Part shown: positions 1 through 9,797 of the stretch, one piece after another
Layout: every line of letters begins with the position of its first letter
Numbering within the stretch: position 1 is the stretch's first letter
Assembly (NCBI RefSeq): GCF_001748085.1
Contig: NZ_BBZK01000007.1
Location: forward strand, 425,426-489,425
Reading direction: 5' to 3'
Origin: Streptomyces sp. TP-A0874
GTDB taxonomy: Bacteria; Actinomycetota; Actinomycetes; Streptomycetales; Streptomycetaceae
DNA: 64,000 bases
Notes under the pieces: model-generated
Database searches by the model: none
What the model was told of the DNA's origin: nothing
The model's input: the letters and a program-made list of their open reading frames with translations, nothing else
Made by a program: the position numbers and the translations under genes

Positions 1-1675
1 GCTGCTCCATCTTCATCGCCTCCAGCACGACGACGAGTTCGCCCTCCTCCACGTGCTGGCCGTCCTCGACCGCCACCTTGACGATGGTCCCCTGCATCGG
101 TGAGGCCAGGGCGTCTCCGGAGGCGGCGGGACCGGACTTCTTCGCGGCCCGCCGCTTGGGCCGGGCGCCACCGGCGACCGCGGCGCGGGCCAGCGGCATC
201 CCCAGGGAGGAGGGGAGGGAGACCTCCAGGCGCTTGCCGCCCACCTCGACGACGACCGTCTCCCGGGCCTCGGCCTCGGAGTCCTCGTCCGCCCCGGCCG
301 GGGCGAACGGCGGGATCTCGTTGACGAACTCGGTCTCGATCCACCGGGTGTGGACGGTGAAGGGGTCCTCGGAGCCGGTCAGCTCCGGTGCGAAGGCAGG
401 GTCGACCACCACCGCGCGGTGGAAGGGGATGGCGGTGGCCATGCCCTCGACGCGGAACTCGGCCAGCGCCCGCGCCGCCCGCCGCAGGGCCTGCTCCCGG
501 CTGGAGCCGGTGACGATCAGCTTGGCGAGCAGGGAGTCCCAGGCCGGGCCGATGACCGAGCCGGACTCCACACCCGCGTCCAGCCGCACGCCCGGCCCGC
601 TCGGAGCGGCGAAGGCGGTGACGGTGCCCGGGGCGGGCAGGAAACCCCGGCCCGGGTCCTCGCCGTTGATGCGGAACTCGAAGGAGTGACCGCGGACCGC
701 GGGGTCGTCGTAACCGAGCTCCTCGCCGTCGGCGATCCGGAACATCTCGCGGACCAGGTCGATGCCGGTGACCTCCTCGGTGACCGGGTGCTCCACCTGG
801 AGGCGGGTGTTGACCTCCAGGAAGGAGATGGTGCCGTCGGCGCCGACCAGGAACTCCACGGTGCCCGCGCCGACGTAGCCGGCCTCCTTCAGGATGGCCT
901 TGGAGGCGGCGTACAGCTCGGCGTTCTGATCTGCCGTCAGGAACGGTGCCGGGGCCTCCTCCACGAGCTTCTGGTGGCGGCGCTGGAGCGAGCAGTCCCG
1001 GGTGGAGACGACCACGACGTTGCCGTGGCGGTCGGCCAGGCACTGGGTCTCGACGTGCCGCGGCTTGTCCAGGTAGCGCTCGACGAAGCACTCGCCGCGG
1101 CCGAAGGCGGCGACCGCCTCGCGCACCGCGGAGTCGTACAGCTCGGGCACCTCGTCCAGGGTGCGGGCGACCTTGAGCCCGCGGCCCCCGCCGCCGAAGG
1201 CTGCCTTGATCGCGATGGGCAGGCCGTGTTCCTCGGCGAAGGCCACGACCTCGTCCGCACCACTGACCGGGTCGGGGGTTCCCGCGACGAGCGGGGCGCC
1301 GGCCCGCTGGGCGATGTGCCGGGCGGCCACCTTGTCGCCGAGGTCGCGGATCGCCTGGGGCGGCGGCCCGATCCAGATCAGCCCGGCGTCCAACACGGCC
1401 TGGGCGAAGTCGGCGTTCTCCGAGAGGAAGCCGTAGCCCGGATGGACCGCGTCCGCACCGGAGTCGGCCGCGGCCTTGAGGACCTTGGCCATGTCCAGGT
1501 AGCTGGCGGCCGGTGTGTCGCCGCCCAGTGCGTAGGCCTCGTCGGCCGCGCGGACATGCAGAGCGTCCCGGTCCGGATCGGCGTATACCGCTACGCTCGC
1601 GATTCCGGCATCTCGGCACGCACGGGCAACGCGGACAGCGATTTCGCCGCGGTTGGCGATGAGCACCTTGCGCAC
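1..1675 (-). CDS. accA2: Acetyl/propionyl-CoA carboxylase alpha chain (biotin carboxylase plus BCCP), 3' end cut by window
   Basis: The N-terminal two thirds form a biotin carboxylase: [15 protein letters not shown] at the start, the glycine-rich ATP-binding loop FGGGGRG, and the [14 protein letters not shown] catalytic segment. An Ala/Lys-rich linker leads to a biotinyl carrier domain with the EAMKME motif. The biotin-accepting lysine codon is at bases 11-13, so only about 20 residues are missing beyond the left edge. The enzyme carboxylates biotin with ATP and bicarbonate, and the beta chain PccB then transfers CO2 to acetyl- or propionyl-CoA. The GTG start at 1675 follows AAGGAGGGAG. Beta and epsilon subunits lie 1.6-3.4 kb away on the same strand, and the biotin ligase lies next to pccB. 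Confidence 0.95.
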   Translation of the reverse strand, partial: MRKVLIANRGEIAVRVARACRDAGIASVAVYADPDRDALHVRAADEAYALGGDTPAASYLDMAKVLKAAADSGADAVHPGYGFLSENADFAQAVLDAGLIWIGPPPQAIRDLGDKVAARHIAQRAGAPLVAGTPDPVSGADEVVAFAEEHGLPIAIKAAFGGGGRGLKVARTLDEVPELYDSAVREAVAAFGRGECFVERYLDKPRHVETQCLADRHGNVVVVSTRDCSLQRRHQKLVEEAPAPFLTADQNAELYAASKAILKEAGYVGAGTVEFLVGADGTISFLEVNTRLQVEHPVTEEVTGIDLVREMFRIADGEELGYDDPAVRGHSFEFRINGEDPGRGFLPAPGTVTAFAAPSGPGVRLDAGVESGSVIGPAWDSLLAKLIVTGSSREQALRRAARALAEFRVEGMATAIPFHRAVVVDPAFAPELTGSEDPFTVHTRWIETEFVNEIPPFAPAGADEDSEAEARETVVVEVGGKRLEVSLPSSLGMPLARAAVAGGARPKRRAAKKSGPAASGDALASPMQGTIVKVAVEDGQHVEEGELVVVLEAMKMEQ

Positions 1676-2055
1676 GATGGCTCCCTCCTTGGAACAAGGC
1701 GAGTTTAGGGACAGCCGACACGACATGCCGAGCGGTCCTCGGTGGTGACCTTCCCCACACGGAGCGTCGGTCGGGTCCTGACCCCAGGGTCGAAAGTCTC
1801 TGTGGCTCCACGGTACGCCGGGTTTGACGGCTGTTTGGCAACAAGTCGGCACCGTCTGGCGCCCGCCCCAGGGCAGCCGTGCGGAAGCAGCCGTTCTTTG
1901 TGGAATCCCTACGAAGCGAGGGCGGAAAGTTTGCCGGTCGGGCCTGCGCGGGGGCGGCAACCGGTGACCAGCCTCTTGTCGGTGAGATTACCCGCTAGTA
2001 GCCTGCCGGGTGGACTTCTGTGCTGGCCTCGACCAGTCGAAGCGAGGTGGGAGCG
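1676..2055. other. Intergenic region, no gene seen
   Basis: This spacer separates the divergent carboxylase alpha gene and the membrane-protein gene and probably holds both promoters. I see no frame with convincing codon bias and no clear operator. Confidence 0.5.
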
Positions 2056-2532
2056 GTGGGACGGAGACCGGTGGCCGTGGTGGCGGCGGTCGTCCTGATC
2101 CTGGAAGCCGTGGGCATGGCGGCGATTCACTGGGTCCTCGGGGCGGTGGTGGACCGGCAGCGGATGTCCCTGGCGGGGCTCGACCCGCACGCGACCTCCC
2201 TCGGGACCAAGGTGCTGGGCGGGCTCGTCGGCCTCTTCCTGCTGTTCTGCGCCGGCCTGCTGCTGCGCTCCGGGATGCGGGACCGCGCACCGAGCCGGCT
2301 CGGCCGGTGGGTCCTGATCGGCTGCGCGGTGCTGCACGGGCTGCTCGGTGCGCTGACGGCGAGTCTGGTCGGTTGGGGTGTCTACGGGTTCATGATGGTC
2401 GTGCTGGCCCTTCTGGTGCTGGTGCTGGTCGGCTACGACGAGCGGCTGCCCGGCCGCACCGGCGGCCGGCACCGCGGGACGTCCACGAGGGCCCCCGCAC
2501 CCGCCGTCGGCCCGGAGGCCGACCCCGCCTGA
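2056..2532 (+). CDS. Small integral membrane protein, four predicted TM helices
   Basis: About 158 residues with four hydrophobic stretches: VAVVAAVVLILEAV, the VLGGLVGLFLLFCAGLLL segment, the WVLIGCAVLHGLLGALT segment and the GFMMVVLALLVLVLVG segment. A polar Arg/Pro-rich tail follows. The GTG at 2056 is preferred because GAGGTGGGAG lies just before it; the same frame could also start at 2047 or 2020. The gene sits between the carboxylase alpha chain and maf. No known catalytic motif is visible and the function is unknown. Confidence 0.7.
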   Translation: MGRRPVAVVAAVVLILEAVGMAAIHWVLGAVVDRQRMSLAGLDPHATSLGTKVLGGLVGLFLLFCAGLLLRSGMRDRAPSRLGRWVLIGCAVLHGLLGALTASLVGWGVYGFMMVVLALLVLVLVGYDERLPGRTGGRHRGTSTRAPAPAVGPEADPA

Positions 2533-2565
2533 GCGCGGCGGCTCAGGTCGCGCCCGCCCGCCCGG

Positions 2566-3183
2566 TCAGCTCCACAGCGCGGTGATCTCCGTCCCCACCT
2601 GGGCGAGCAGTCGGCGCAGCAGCGGCAGCGAGAGCCCGATGACGTTGCCCGGGTCGCCGTCCACCCCGTCGACGAACGGCGCCGAGCGGCCGTCCAGCGT
2701 GAACGCCCCGGCGACGTGCAGCGGTTCGCCGCTGGCCACGTACGCGGCGACCTCGGCGTCGGAGGGCTCACCGAAGCGGACGGTGGTGGAGGCGGTCGCG
2801 GAGGCCCGCCGGCCGTCGGCGGTGTCGATCAGGCAGTGGCCGGTGCGCAGCACCCCGGAGCGCCCCCGCATGGACTTCCAACGCGCTTCGGCCTCCGCGG
2901 CGTCCAGCGGCTTGCCCAGCGCCTGCCCGTCCAGTTCCAGCACCGAGTCGCAGCCGATCACCAGCGCGTCGGCGGCCTCCGGGCGCCCGGCCACGGCTTC
3001 GGCCTTCGCCTCGGCCAGCAGCAGCGCCAGCTGCTCCGGTGAGTCCGCGCTGAGCGCGTCCTCGTCCACACCGCTCACCAGCACCTGGGGCGTGAGGCCG
3101 GCCTGCCGGAGCAGGCCCAGGCGGGCCGGCGAGGCGGAGGCGAGGACGAGCTTGCGGCGGGCGGCGGGCTGGCTGGTCGGCAT
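2566..3183 (-). CDS. maf: Maf-like nucleoside triphosphate pyrophosphatase
   Basis: A 205-residue Maf/HAM1-superfamily enzyme. It has the N-terminal signature [19 protein letters not shown], the acidic [10 protein letters not shown] segment and the [12 protein letters not shown] region typical of house-cleaning pyrophosphatases that hydrolyse dTTP, UTP or modified NTPs to the monophosphate. The ATG at 3183 gives the usual family length and puts the signature about 10 residues in; an upstream GTG in the same frame would add an atypical tail. It lies downstream of accE on the same strand, so it may be the last gene of the pccB-accE transcript. Confidence 0.92.
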   Translation of the reverse strand: MPTSQPAARRKLVLASASPARLGLLRQAGLTPQVLVSGVDEDALSADSPEQLALLLAEAKAEAVAGRPEAADALVIGCDSVLELDGQALGKPLDAAEAEARWKSMRGRSGVLRTGHCLIDTADGRRASATASTTVRFGEPSDAEVAAYVASGEPLHVAGAFTLDGRSAPFVDGVDGDPGNVIGLSLPLLRRLLAQVGTEITALWS

Positions 3184-3246
3184 GCCGTCAGCGTATAGAA
3201 GCCCGCCGGCCACCCGCCCACCGACCACCGCGCGGCGGCCGGTGCC

Positions 3247-3453
3247 TCAGCGCGGCCAGTAGGTGCTCCGCCAGGCCTTGGGGCCGGGATGCGGCAGCCC
3301 CCGGCGCGGCACGTTGCGCGCCGGGTCCGCCCACTCGTCCAGCGGTTGCGGCGCCGGTGCGCTGGACCAGGCCGCCGCCGCCCGGGCCCGTACCACCGCG
3401 AGTGCGGCGGCCAACTCCTCTGCGGACGGGTTGCCCCGTACGACCCTGAACAC
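3247..3453 (-). CDS. accE: Acyl-CoA carboxylase epsilon subunit
   Basis: A 68-residue protein with the sequence FRVVRGNPSAEELAAA near its start and a C-terminus rich in Trp, Pro and Arg. This is the pattern of the small actinobacterial epsilon subunits that bind the beta hexamer and stimulate carboxylation. The GTG at 3453 is preceded by AAAGGAG with proper spacing, which favours it over a GTG nine codons upstream. It starts about 33 bases after the pccB stop, so the two are surely cotranscribed. Confidence 0.92.
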   Translation of the reverse strand: MFRVVRGNPSAEELAAALAVVRARAAAAWSSAPAPQPLDEWADPARNVPRRGLPHPGPKAWRSTYWPR

Positions 3454-3486
3454 GCTCGGGCTCCTTTCCCCGGAATCCACGGCGGC

Positions 3487-5097
3487 CTACAGCGGGATGT
3501 TCCCGTGCTTCTTCGGCGGCAGCGCCTCCCGCTTGGTGCGGAGGGTGCGCAGCCCCCGGACGATGTGCCGGCGGGTCTCCGCGGGCACGATCACCGAGTC
3601 GACGTAGCCGCGCTCGGCGGCGGAGTACGGGTTGAGCAGCGTCTCCTCGTACTCCTCGATCAACTCCTGCCGCAGCGCCTCCTGTTCCTCCGGCGTCCCG
3701 GCGGCGGCGATCCGGCGGCGGTGCAGGACGTTCACCGCGCCCTGCGCGCCCATCACCGCCACCTGGGCGGTGGGCCAGGCGAGGTTGAGGTCGGCGCCGA
3801 GGTGCTTGGAGCCCATGACGTCGTAGGCGCCGCCGAACGCCTTCCGGGTGATGACGGTGATCAGCGGCACGGTCGCCTCGGCGTAGGCGTAGATCAGCTT
3901 CGCGCCCCGGCGGATGATGCCGCCGTACTCCTGGTCCACCCCGGGCAGGAACCCCGGCACGTCCACGAAGGTCAGCACCGGCACGTTGAAGGCGTCGCAG
4001 GTGCGGACGAAACGCGCGGCCTTCTCCGAGGCGTCGATGTCCAGACAGCCGGCGAGCTGCATGGGCTGGTTGCCGACGATGCCGACCGCATGGCCCTCGA
4101 CCCGGCCGAACCCGGTGATGATGTTCGGTGCGAACAGCGCCTGGGTCTCCAGGAACTCGCCGTCGTCGAGTACGAGTTCGACGACCCGGTGCATGTCGTA
4201 CGGCTGGTTCGGGGAGTCCGGGATGACCGAGTCGAGCTCCAGGTCCTCCTCCGAGACCGTCAGGTCCGCCTCCTCGGGGAAGGCCGGAGGCTCGCTGAGG
4301 TTGTTCGACGGGAGGTACGAGAGCAGGGACTTGACGTAGTCGATGGCGTCCTTCTCGTCGCCGGCCATGTGGTGGGCCACACCGGATGTCGAGTTGTGCG
4401 TCCGGGCGCCGCCGAGCTCCTCGAAGCCGACGTCCTCACCGGTGACCGTCTTGATGACGTCGGGGCCGGTGATGAACATGTGCGAACTCTGGTCCGCCAT
4501 CACGGTGAAGTCGGTGATGGCGGGGGAGTACACCGCGCCCCCCGCACACGGGCCGAGGATCAGGCTGATCTGCGGGACGACCCCGGAGGCGTGGACGTTT
4601 CGCCGGAAGATCTCCGCGAAGAGGCCGAGCGCTGCCACGCCCTCCTGGATGCGCGCCCCGCCGCCGTCGTTGATGCCGATGATCGGACAGCCGTTCTTCA
4701 AGGCGAAGTCCATCACCTTGACGATCTTCTCGCCGTAGACCTCGCCGAGCGCGCCGCCGAAGACGGTGAAGTCCTGCGAGTAGACGCAGACCGGGCGACC
4801 GTCCACGGTCCCGTAGCCGGTCACCACACCGTCGCCGTAGGGACGGTTCTTCTCTATGCCGAAGTTGGTCGACCGGTGCCGGGCCAGCTCGTCCAACTCG
4901 ACGAACGAGCCCTCGTCCAGCAGCAGGTCGACGCGTTCGCGAGCGGTCAGCTTGCCCTTGGCGTGCTGCTTCTCCACCGCGCGTGCGGAGCCGGCGTGGG
5001 TGGCCTCGCCGAGCCGTCGCCGTAGGTCCGCGATCTTTCCGGCGGTGGTGTGGCTGCTGCTCGGGTGGTCGGGGGTGGCGATTTCCGGCTCGGACAC
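3487..5097 (-). CDS. pccB: Propionyl/acetyl-CoA carboxylase beta chain (carboxyltransferase)
   Basis: A 536-residue carboxyltransferase of the actinobacterial AccD/PccB family. The N-terminal crotonase-like half carries the [13 protein letters not shown] and [13 protein letters not shown] segments that form an oxyanion pocket. The C-terminal half carries the [20 protein letters not shown] and [12 protein letters not shown] segments that form the acyl-CoA site. It transfers CO2 from biotin to propionyl- or acetyl-CoA, supplying methylmalonyl- or malonyl-CoA. The start is GTG at 5097. It is divergent from birA with about 190 bases between, a natural place for shared regulation. Substrate preference cannot be told by eye, but the context and length fit PccB. 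Confidence 0.95.
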   Translation of the reverse strand: MSEPEIATPDHPSSSHTTAGKIADLRRRLGEATHAGSARAVEKQHAKGKLTARERVDLLLDEGSFVELDELARHRSTNFGIEKNRPYGDGVVTGYGTVDGRPVCVYSQDFTVFGGALGEVYGEKIVKVMDFALKNGCPIIGINDGGGARIQEGVAALGLFAEIFRRNVHASGVVPQISLILGPCAGGAVYSPAITDFTVMADQSSHMFITGPDVIKTVTGEDVGFEELGGARTHNSTSGVAHHMAGDEKDAIDYVKSLLSYLPSNNLSEPPAFPEEADLTVSEEDLELDSVIPDSPNQPYDMHRVVELVLDDGEFLETQALFAPNIITGFGRVEGHAVGIVGNQPMQLAGCLDIDASEKAARFVRTCDAFNVPVLTFVDVPGFLPGVDQEYGGIIRRGAKLIYAYAEATVPLITVITRKAFGGAYDVMGSKHLGADLNLAWPTAQVAVMGAQGAVNVLHRRRIAAAGTPEEQEALRQELIEEYEETLLNPYSAAERGYVDSVIVPAETRRHIVRGLRTLRTKREALPPKKHGNIPL

Positions 5098-5285
5098 GGG
5101 ATGCGGCTCCTGCTCGTCCTCGGGTGGGGGCTACCGAGTCGTAGCGTATCGGCGCCACTGCGCACTGGCAGTGCGTCGTTGACCACATCGCGGCGTGCTG
5201 GACTCCCGGCGGGCCGTCCCCCTGCGTGGGTACCCGGCCGGGGTGCGCGGGATGCCCGTTCCGCCGTGAACCATAGGGTTGTCCC

Positions 5286-6158
5286 ATGACACCCCCGTCG
5301 AAGCAGCCCGGGACGCCGCCGGGCCCCTGGTCCGACCTGGAACGCCCGCCGCTGAACGCCCCGGCCCTGCGGCGCGCGCTGGTGCGGCCGGAAGGGCTCT
5401 GGAGTTCGCTGGAGGTGGTCCCGGCCACCGGTTCCACCAACGGCGATCTGGCGCGCCGGGCGGCGGAGGGCGCCCCCGAGGGTGCCGTGCTGATCGCCGA
5501 GGAGCAGACCGCCGGCCGGGGCCGGTTGGACCGCAGGTGGTCGGCGCCGCCGCGCTCCGGGATCTTCTTCTCGGTGCTGCTGCGGCCCGGTTCGGTGCCG
5601 GTCGAAAGCTGGGGGTGGCTGCCCCTGCTCGCGGGCGTCGCGACGGCCACCGCCCTCTCCCGGACCGCCGGGGTGGACACCGCGCTGAAGTGGCCCAACG
5701 ACCTGCTGCTGCGGATGGACGGGGAGGAGCGGAAGGCCGGCGGCATCCTCGTCGAGCGGGTCGGGGACGCCGCGGTCGTCGGCATCGGGGTGAACGTGTC
5801 GCTCCGCGCCGAGGAGCTGCCGGTGCCGAGCGCCGGGTCGCTGGCGCTGGCCGGCGCCGGCTCCCTCGACCGGGACCCGCTGCTGAGGGCCGTGCTGCGG
5901 TCGCTGGAGCAGCGGTACCAGGAGTGGCGGGCGGCCGACGGGGACCCCGCCGCCGGCCGGCTCCAGGAGGCCTACGCGGCCGGCTGCGCCACCCTCGGCA
6001 GGACGGTCAGAGCGGAGCTGCCCGCGGGTCGCGCGCTGGTGGGCGAGGCGGAGGCGATCGACGGATCGGGGCAGCTCGTGTTGGCTCTCGCGGACGGCGA
6101 ACGGCGGGCGGTCGGCGCGGGCGACATCGTCCACCTGCGCCCCGGCACGGAAGAGTGA
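5286..6158 (+). CDS. birA: Biotin--[acetyl-CoA-carboxylase] ligase
   Basis: A 290-residue ligase that makes biotinyl-AMP and transfers biotin to the carrier lysine, here presumably that of the adjacent carboxylase alpha chain. The biotinyl-AMP loop GRGRLDRRW, the LKWPNDLLL segment and the KAGGILVE segment are present. There is no N-terminal helix-turn-helix, so it is a class I ligase and not a repressor. A small C-terminal SH3-like domain (GRTVRAELP...) is visible. It faces away from pccB across a short intergenic region. Confidence 0.95.
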   Translation: MTPPSKQPGTPPGPWSDLERPPLNAPALRRALVRPEGLWSSLEVVPATGSTNGDLARRAAEGAPEGAVLIAEEQTAGRGRLDRRWSAPPRSGIFFSVLLRPGSVPVESWGWLPLLAGVATATALSRTAGVDTALKWPNDLLLRMDGEERKAGGILVERVGDAAVVGIGVNVSLRAEELPVPSAGSLALAGAGSLDRDPLLRAVLRSLEQRYQEWRAADGDPAAGRLQEAYAAGCATLGRTVRAELPAGRALVGEAEAIDGSGQLVLALADGERRAVGAGDIVHLRPGTEE

Positions 6159-6279
6159 GATAGGGCACACCTGCCGTATCGTTGTGCCGACCGGAGCCCA
6201 CCTCGCGGCTCCGGCCCGGAGCCGCGGGACGAGAAGTGATCGGAAGGGTTGTGCGCAGGGATCGGACAGGGGGCGGCCA

Positions 6280-7434
6280 GTGACCGTCGAAGACTCTGGC
6301 TCCGGCGCGTCCTCGCGCCCCGATCCGGCGGGACCGCCCGGGCCCGGGAGAACGGGCGCGGCCGGCGAGGAACCGGCCGGTGCGGCGGGCGCCGAGGACG
6401 ACGACCCACTGGCGATCCGGATCGAGCAGCTGATCCTGGGCGCCGAGCGGCGTTACACCCCCTTTCAGGCCGCCCGGAGCGCCGGCGTCCCGATGGAGCT
6501 GGCCGCCCGTTTCTGGCGTGCCATGGGCTTCGCCGACATCGGCCAGGCCAAGGCGCTGACCGAGGCCGACGTGCTGGCGCTGCGGCGGCTCGCCGGGCTG
6601 GTGGAGGCCGGTCTGCTGAGCGAACCGATGGCGGTGCAGGTGGCGCGGTCCACCGGCCAGACCACGGCGCGCCTCGCGGAGTGGCAGATCGACTCCTTCC
6701 TCGAGGGGCTGACCGAGCCGCCCGAGCCGGGAATGACCCGCACCGAGGTCGCCTATCCGCTGGTGGAGCTGCTGCTGCCGGAGCTGGAGGAGTTCCTGGT
6801 CTACGTGTGGCGGCGGCAGTTGGCGGCCGCCACCGGCCGGGTGGTGCAGGCGGCCGACGACGAGGAGATGGTGGACCGGCGGCTGGCGGTCGGCTTCGCC
6901 GACCTGGTCGGCTTCACCCGGCTGACCCGCCGCCTGGAGGAGGAGGAGCTCGGCGAGCTGGTGGAGGCCTTCGAGACCACCGCCGCCGACCTGGTGGCCG
7001 CGCGCGGCGGACGGCTGATCAAGACGCTCGGCGACGAGGTGCTGTACGCGGCCGACGACGCCGGTACCGCGGCCGAGATCGGGCTGCGGCTGATAGAGAC
7101 CATGAGCAACGACGAGACCATGCCGGAGCTGCGGGTGGGCCTCGCCTTCGGCACCGTGACCACCCGGATGGGGGATGTCTTCGGCACCACGGTCAACCTG
7201 GCGAGCCGGCTCACCTCCATCGCCCCGAGGAACGCGGTGCTCGTCGACGAGGCCTTCGCCGAAGAGCTGATGCGTTCGGGCGAGGCGCCCGAGTCCGAGG
7301 CCCAGGCCGCGGCGGCGGAGAAGGAGGGCGAGGGGCCCGCCACCCCGTACCGCTTCGCGCTCCAGCCGATGTGGCAGCGGCCGGTGCGCGGCCTCGGCAT
7401 GGTCGAACCCTGGTTGCTCACCCACCGAGGCTGA
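6280..7434 (+). CDS. cya: Class III adenylate cyclase
   Basis: A 384-residue cytoplasmic cyclase. An acidic, Pro/Gly-rich leader precedes an all-helical regulatory region of the Rv1264 type (about residues 45-190). The class III catalytic domain contains FADLVGFT (first metal Asp), IKTLGDEVLYA (substrate lysine and second metal Asp) and DVFGTTVNLASRL (adenine-side Asp plus transition-state Asn and Arg). All catalytic positions appear intact, so it should convert ATP to cAMP. The GTG at 6280 gives the length usual for Streptomyces Cya; the same frame stays open upstream without bias. It lies 121 bases after birA. In streptomycetes this cyclase is linked to spore germination and development (established knowledge, not seen here). 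Confidence 0.93.
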   Translation: MTVEDSGSGASSRPDPAGPPGPGRTGAAGEEPAGAAGAEDDDPLAIRIEQLILGAERRYTPFQAARSAGVPMELAARFWRAMGFADIGQAKALTEADVLALRRLAGLVEAGLLSEPMAVQVARSTGQTTARLAEWQIDSFLEGLTEPPEPGMTRTEVAYPLVELLLPELEEFLVYVWRRQLAAATGRVVQAADDEEMVDRRLAVGFADLVGFTRLTRRLEEEELGELVEAFETTAADLVAARGGRLIKTLGDEVLYAADDAGTAAEIGLRLIETMSNDETMPELRVGLAFGTVTTRMGDVFGTTVNLASRLTSIAPRNAVLVDEAFAEELMRSGEAPESEAQAAAAEKEGEGPATPYRFALQPMWQRPVRGLGMVEPWLLTHRG

Positions 7435-7534
7435 GCGCCCCGGCCGCGCTCCGGCCGGGCCGGTGCCCTTTGCCGGACCCGGTCGCGTTGGCATGATCGC
7501 TGCACGGTTGTCGATCCGACGGAGGGCGAAGAGC

Positions 7535-8338
7535 GTGAGCGATGCGGAGCACCGGTACGGCGAGTGGGTCGTGGTGCGGCGGCCCGAGCGCCATGTGGCC
7601 GAGTTGGTACTGGACCGGCCCAAGGCCATGAACGCCGTGTCGACCGGGATGGCGTTGAGCCTCGCCGAGGCTTGTGCCGCGCTCGGCGCCGACCCCTCGG
7701 TCCGCGCGGTGGTGGTGACCTCCACCCACCCGCGGGCCTTCTGCGTGGGGGCCGACCTGAAGGAGCGGAACTCATTGAGCGACGCCGAGCTCGTCCGGCA
7801 GCGCCCGCAGGCGCGCGCCGCGTACACCGGGGTGCTGCAACTGCCGATGCCGACCGTCGCCGCGGTGCACGGCTTCGCCCTGGGCGGCGGGTTCGAGATC
7901 GCGCTCTCGTGCGATCTGATCGTCGCCGACCGTACGGCCGTGGTCGGGTTGCCCGAGGTGTCGGTCGGGGTGATCCCGGGCGGCGGCGGAACCCAACTGC
8001 TGCCCCGCCGGGTCGGAGCGGCCCGCGCGGCGGAGCTGATCTTCACCGCACGCCGGGTGCCCGCCGAGGAGGCGGCCGGGCTCGGTCTGGTCGACGTACT
8101 GGTCGGCGAGGGAGCGGACACCGCGGAGGCGCTGGCGCTCGCCGGGCGGATCGCGGCGAACTCGCCGGTGGGGCTGCGGGCCGCCAAACGGGCGTTGCGC
8201 CTGGGCCACGGCAAGGACCTGCCCACCGGTCTGGAGGTGGAGGACGCCGCCTGGCGGGCGGTCGCCTTCTCCGGAGACCGGGCCGAGGGGGTTGCCGCGT
8301 TCAACGAGAAGCGGACCCCGGACTGGCCGGGGGAGTGA
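7535..8338 (+). CDS. Enoyl-CoA hydratase/isomerase family protein
   Basis: A 267-residue crotonase. The oxyanion-hole segment AFCVGADLKER and the ALGGGFEIALSCDL and GLPEVSVGVIPGGGGTQ segments are present. Both catalytic glutamates of classical hydratases (GGGFE and LPE) are conserved, so hydration of a 2-enoyl-CoA is the most likely reaction. The exact acyl chain is unknown. The GTG at 7535 follows GGAGGGCGAAGAGC, and the upstream extension of the frame lacks a matching ribosome site. A hairpin terminator follows at 8373. Confidence 0.9.
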   Translation: MSDAEHRYGEWVVVRRPERHVAELVLDRPKAMNAVSTGMALSLAEACAALGADPSVRAVVVTSTHPRAFCVGADLKERNSLSDAELVRQRPQARAAYTGVLQLPMPTVAAVHGFALGGGFEIALSCDLIVADRTAVVGLPEVSVGVIPGGGGTQLLPRRVGAARAAELIFTARRVPAEEAAGLGLVDVLVGEGADTAEALALAGRIAANSPVGLRAAKRALRLGHGKDLPTGLEVEDAAWRAVAFSGDRAEGVAAFNEKRTPDWPGE

Positions 8339-8372
8339 ATCCCGCACTCCGCCCCTCGACGTCGAGGCCCTC

Positions 8373-8403
8373 GCCGGGCCCCGCCTCCCCAGTGGGGCCC
8401 GGC
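8373..8403 (+). terminator. Hairpin after the enoyl-CoA hydratase gene
   Basis: A 10-bp perfect GC stem (GCCGGGCCCC with GGGGCCCGGC) with an 11-base loop, 35 bases after the stop codon. There is no U-tract, as usual in streptomycetes. Confidence 0.6.
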
Positions 8404-8555
8404 CAACTCGGCGGAGCCGCGAATGGCCCTAACCGGCCTTGCGTCCCCGCCGGTGAACACGGGACAGCCCTTAGGCTGTGCTCACTTACGTGCACACGGC
8501 GAGGGCTGCGAGGTGCCAGGTGGCAGGCCAGGTCCGGTACGGCGAGGACGCCCGG

Positions 8556-9671
8556 ATGACCGCCGTGGTGGCGCTGACCCGGGCGATGGCGGCCGCACAG
8601 AGCCCCCGGGAGTCCGGGCGGGCCGCCGCGCTGGGCGCCTGCCGGGCGTTGTCCGGCGACTTCGCGGCGGTCTCGGAGTGGGAGCGGGGACTGGGCCGGC
8701 TGCGGGTGCTCGTCAACGTCGGAGAGCTGGCGCCGGGGGAGGAGGAGTTCCCCGAGGACGAGTCGTACCCGGTGCGGGACTTCCCGGAGATCGCCGACTT
8801 CCTCCACCAGAGCTGGACCGGCGGCGGGGAACCGAGCGCCTGGGTGGAGACGGCCGGGGGGGACGAGAACGGCGCCTACCGGCACCAGCGGGTCGCGGCG
8901 CTGCGCCGGCGCGGCCGCGGCTGCTGCGTGGTGGCACCGCTGGTGCTGCACGGGCGGGCCTGGGGCGAGCTGTACGTGGCCAGGAGGGTGGGGCGGCCGG
9001 TCTTCGACCGGGCGGACGCCGAGTTCGCCACCGTGCTGGCCGCCGTGGCGGCAGCCGGGATCGCACAGACCGAGCGGCTGGCCGAGGCCCGGCGACTGGC
9101 CTTCACCGACCCGCTCACCGGACTCGCCAACCGCCGGGCGGTGGACATCCAGCTGGACTGCGCACTGGAGCGGCACCGGGCCGAGGCGGTGGTGGTGAGC
9201 CTGGTGGTCTGTGATGTCAACGGCCTCAAGCGCGTCAACGACACCTGGGGGCACTCGGTCGGCGACCGGCTGCTGGAACGTTTCGGCTCGGTGCTCTCGA
9301 TGTGCGGGGCGATGCTCTCGGACGCGCTGGCCGCCCGGCTGGGCGGTGACGAGTTCTGCCTGCTCGCGGTGGGACCGCCGGTCGAGGAGGTGATCCGGGC
9401 CGCCGAGGAGCTCTGCCAGCGGGCCGCGGCGCTGGAGTTGGGCGACGGGGTGGCCTGCGGGGTCGCCTCGACGGACGAGCCGATCGGGCCGGTGCGGTCG
9501 GCGCGCAGGCTCTTCCGCCTCGCGGACGCCGCCCAGTACCGGGCGAAGGCGGCCGGGGCGAGGTCACCGGTGGTCGCCGGCCGGGAGGGTCCGGACGACC
9601 CGGTGGTGCGGTTGGCCGACGCCGCACCGCCGCCGCCCGGGGAGCGCCGCCGTTTCCGGGGACGGGAGTGA
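8556..9671 (+). CDS. GAF-GGDEF diguanylate cyclase
   Basis: About 371 residues. The N-terminal half is a GAF-like sensor domain (roughly residues 10-190). It is followed by a GGDEF domain starting at FTDPLTGLANRRA and containing the intact LGGDEF active-site loop, so it should make cyclic di-GMP from two GTP. The RxxD inhibitory site that normally ends six residues before GGDEF is missing (Ala and Leu occupy the key positions). No membrane segment is seen. The ATG at 8556 is preferred after GGCGAGGA; a GTG at 8478 in the same frame would add 26 residues. The architecture matches the Streptomyces CdgE type, but that name is not assigned here. Confidence 0.88.
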   Translation: MTAVVALTRAMAAAQSPRESGRAAALGACRALSGDFAAVSEWERGLGRLRVLVNVGELAPGEEEFPEDESYPVRDFPEIADFLHQSWTGGGEPSAWVETAGGDENGAYRHQRVAALRRRGRGCCVVAPLVLHGRAWGELYVARRVGRPVFDRADAEFATVLAAVAAAGIAQTERLAEARRLAFTDPLTGLANRRAVDIQLDCALERHRAEAVVVSLVVCDVNGLKRVNDTWGHSVGDRLLERFGSVLSMCGAMLSDALAARLGGDEFCLLAVGPPVEEVIRAAEELCQRAAALELGDGVACGVASTDEPIGPVRSARRLFRLADAAQYRAKAAGARSPVVAGREGPDDPVVRLADAAPPPPGERRRFRGRE

Positions 9672-9797
9672 GCCCCTGGTGCGCGCCCCGGCGGCTCGGT
9701 CGAGGTACTGCCGCCGCCGGCTCGGCGGGGCGGCGATGGATCCCGGCGGGGTGCCAGTGATGACAGCAGAACCATTCAGTGTCTAGGGTCCGTGAAT

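Noticed and set aside
350..1708. Long plus-strand open frame opposite the carboxylase alpha gene
   Set aside because: It is antisense to a clear biotin carboxylase and has the Gly/Arg/Asp-rich composition of a shadow frame.
6007..8460. An 817-codon minus-strand frame across birA, cya and the enoyl-CoA hydratase gene
   Set aside because: It overlaps three well-supported genes on the other strand. No family match; composition is rich in Arg, Ser and Pro.
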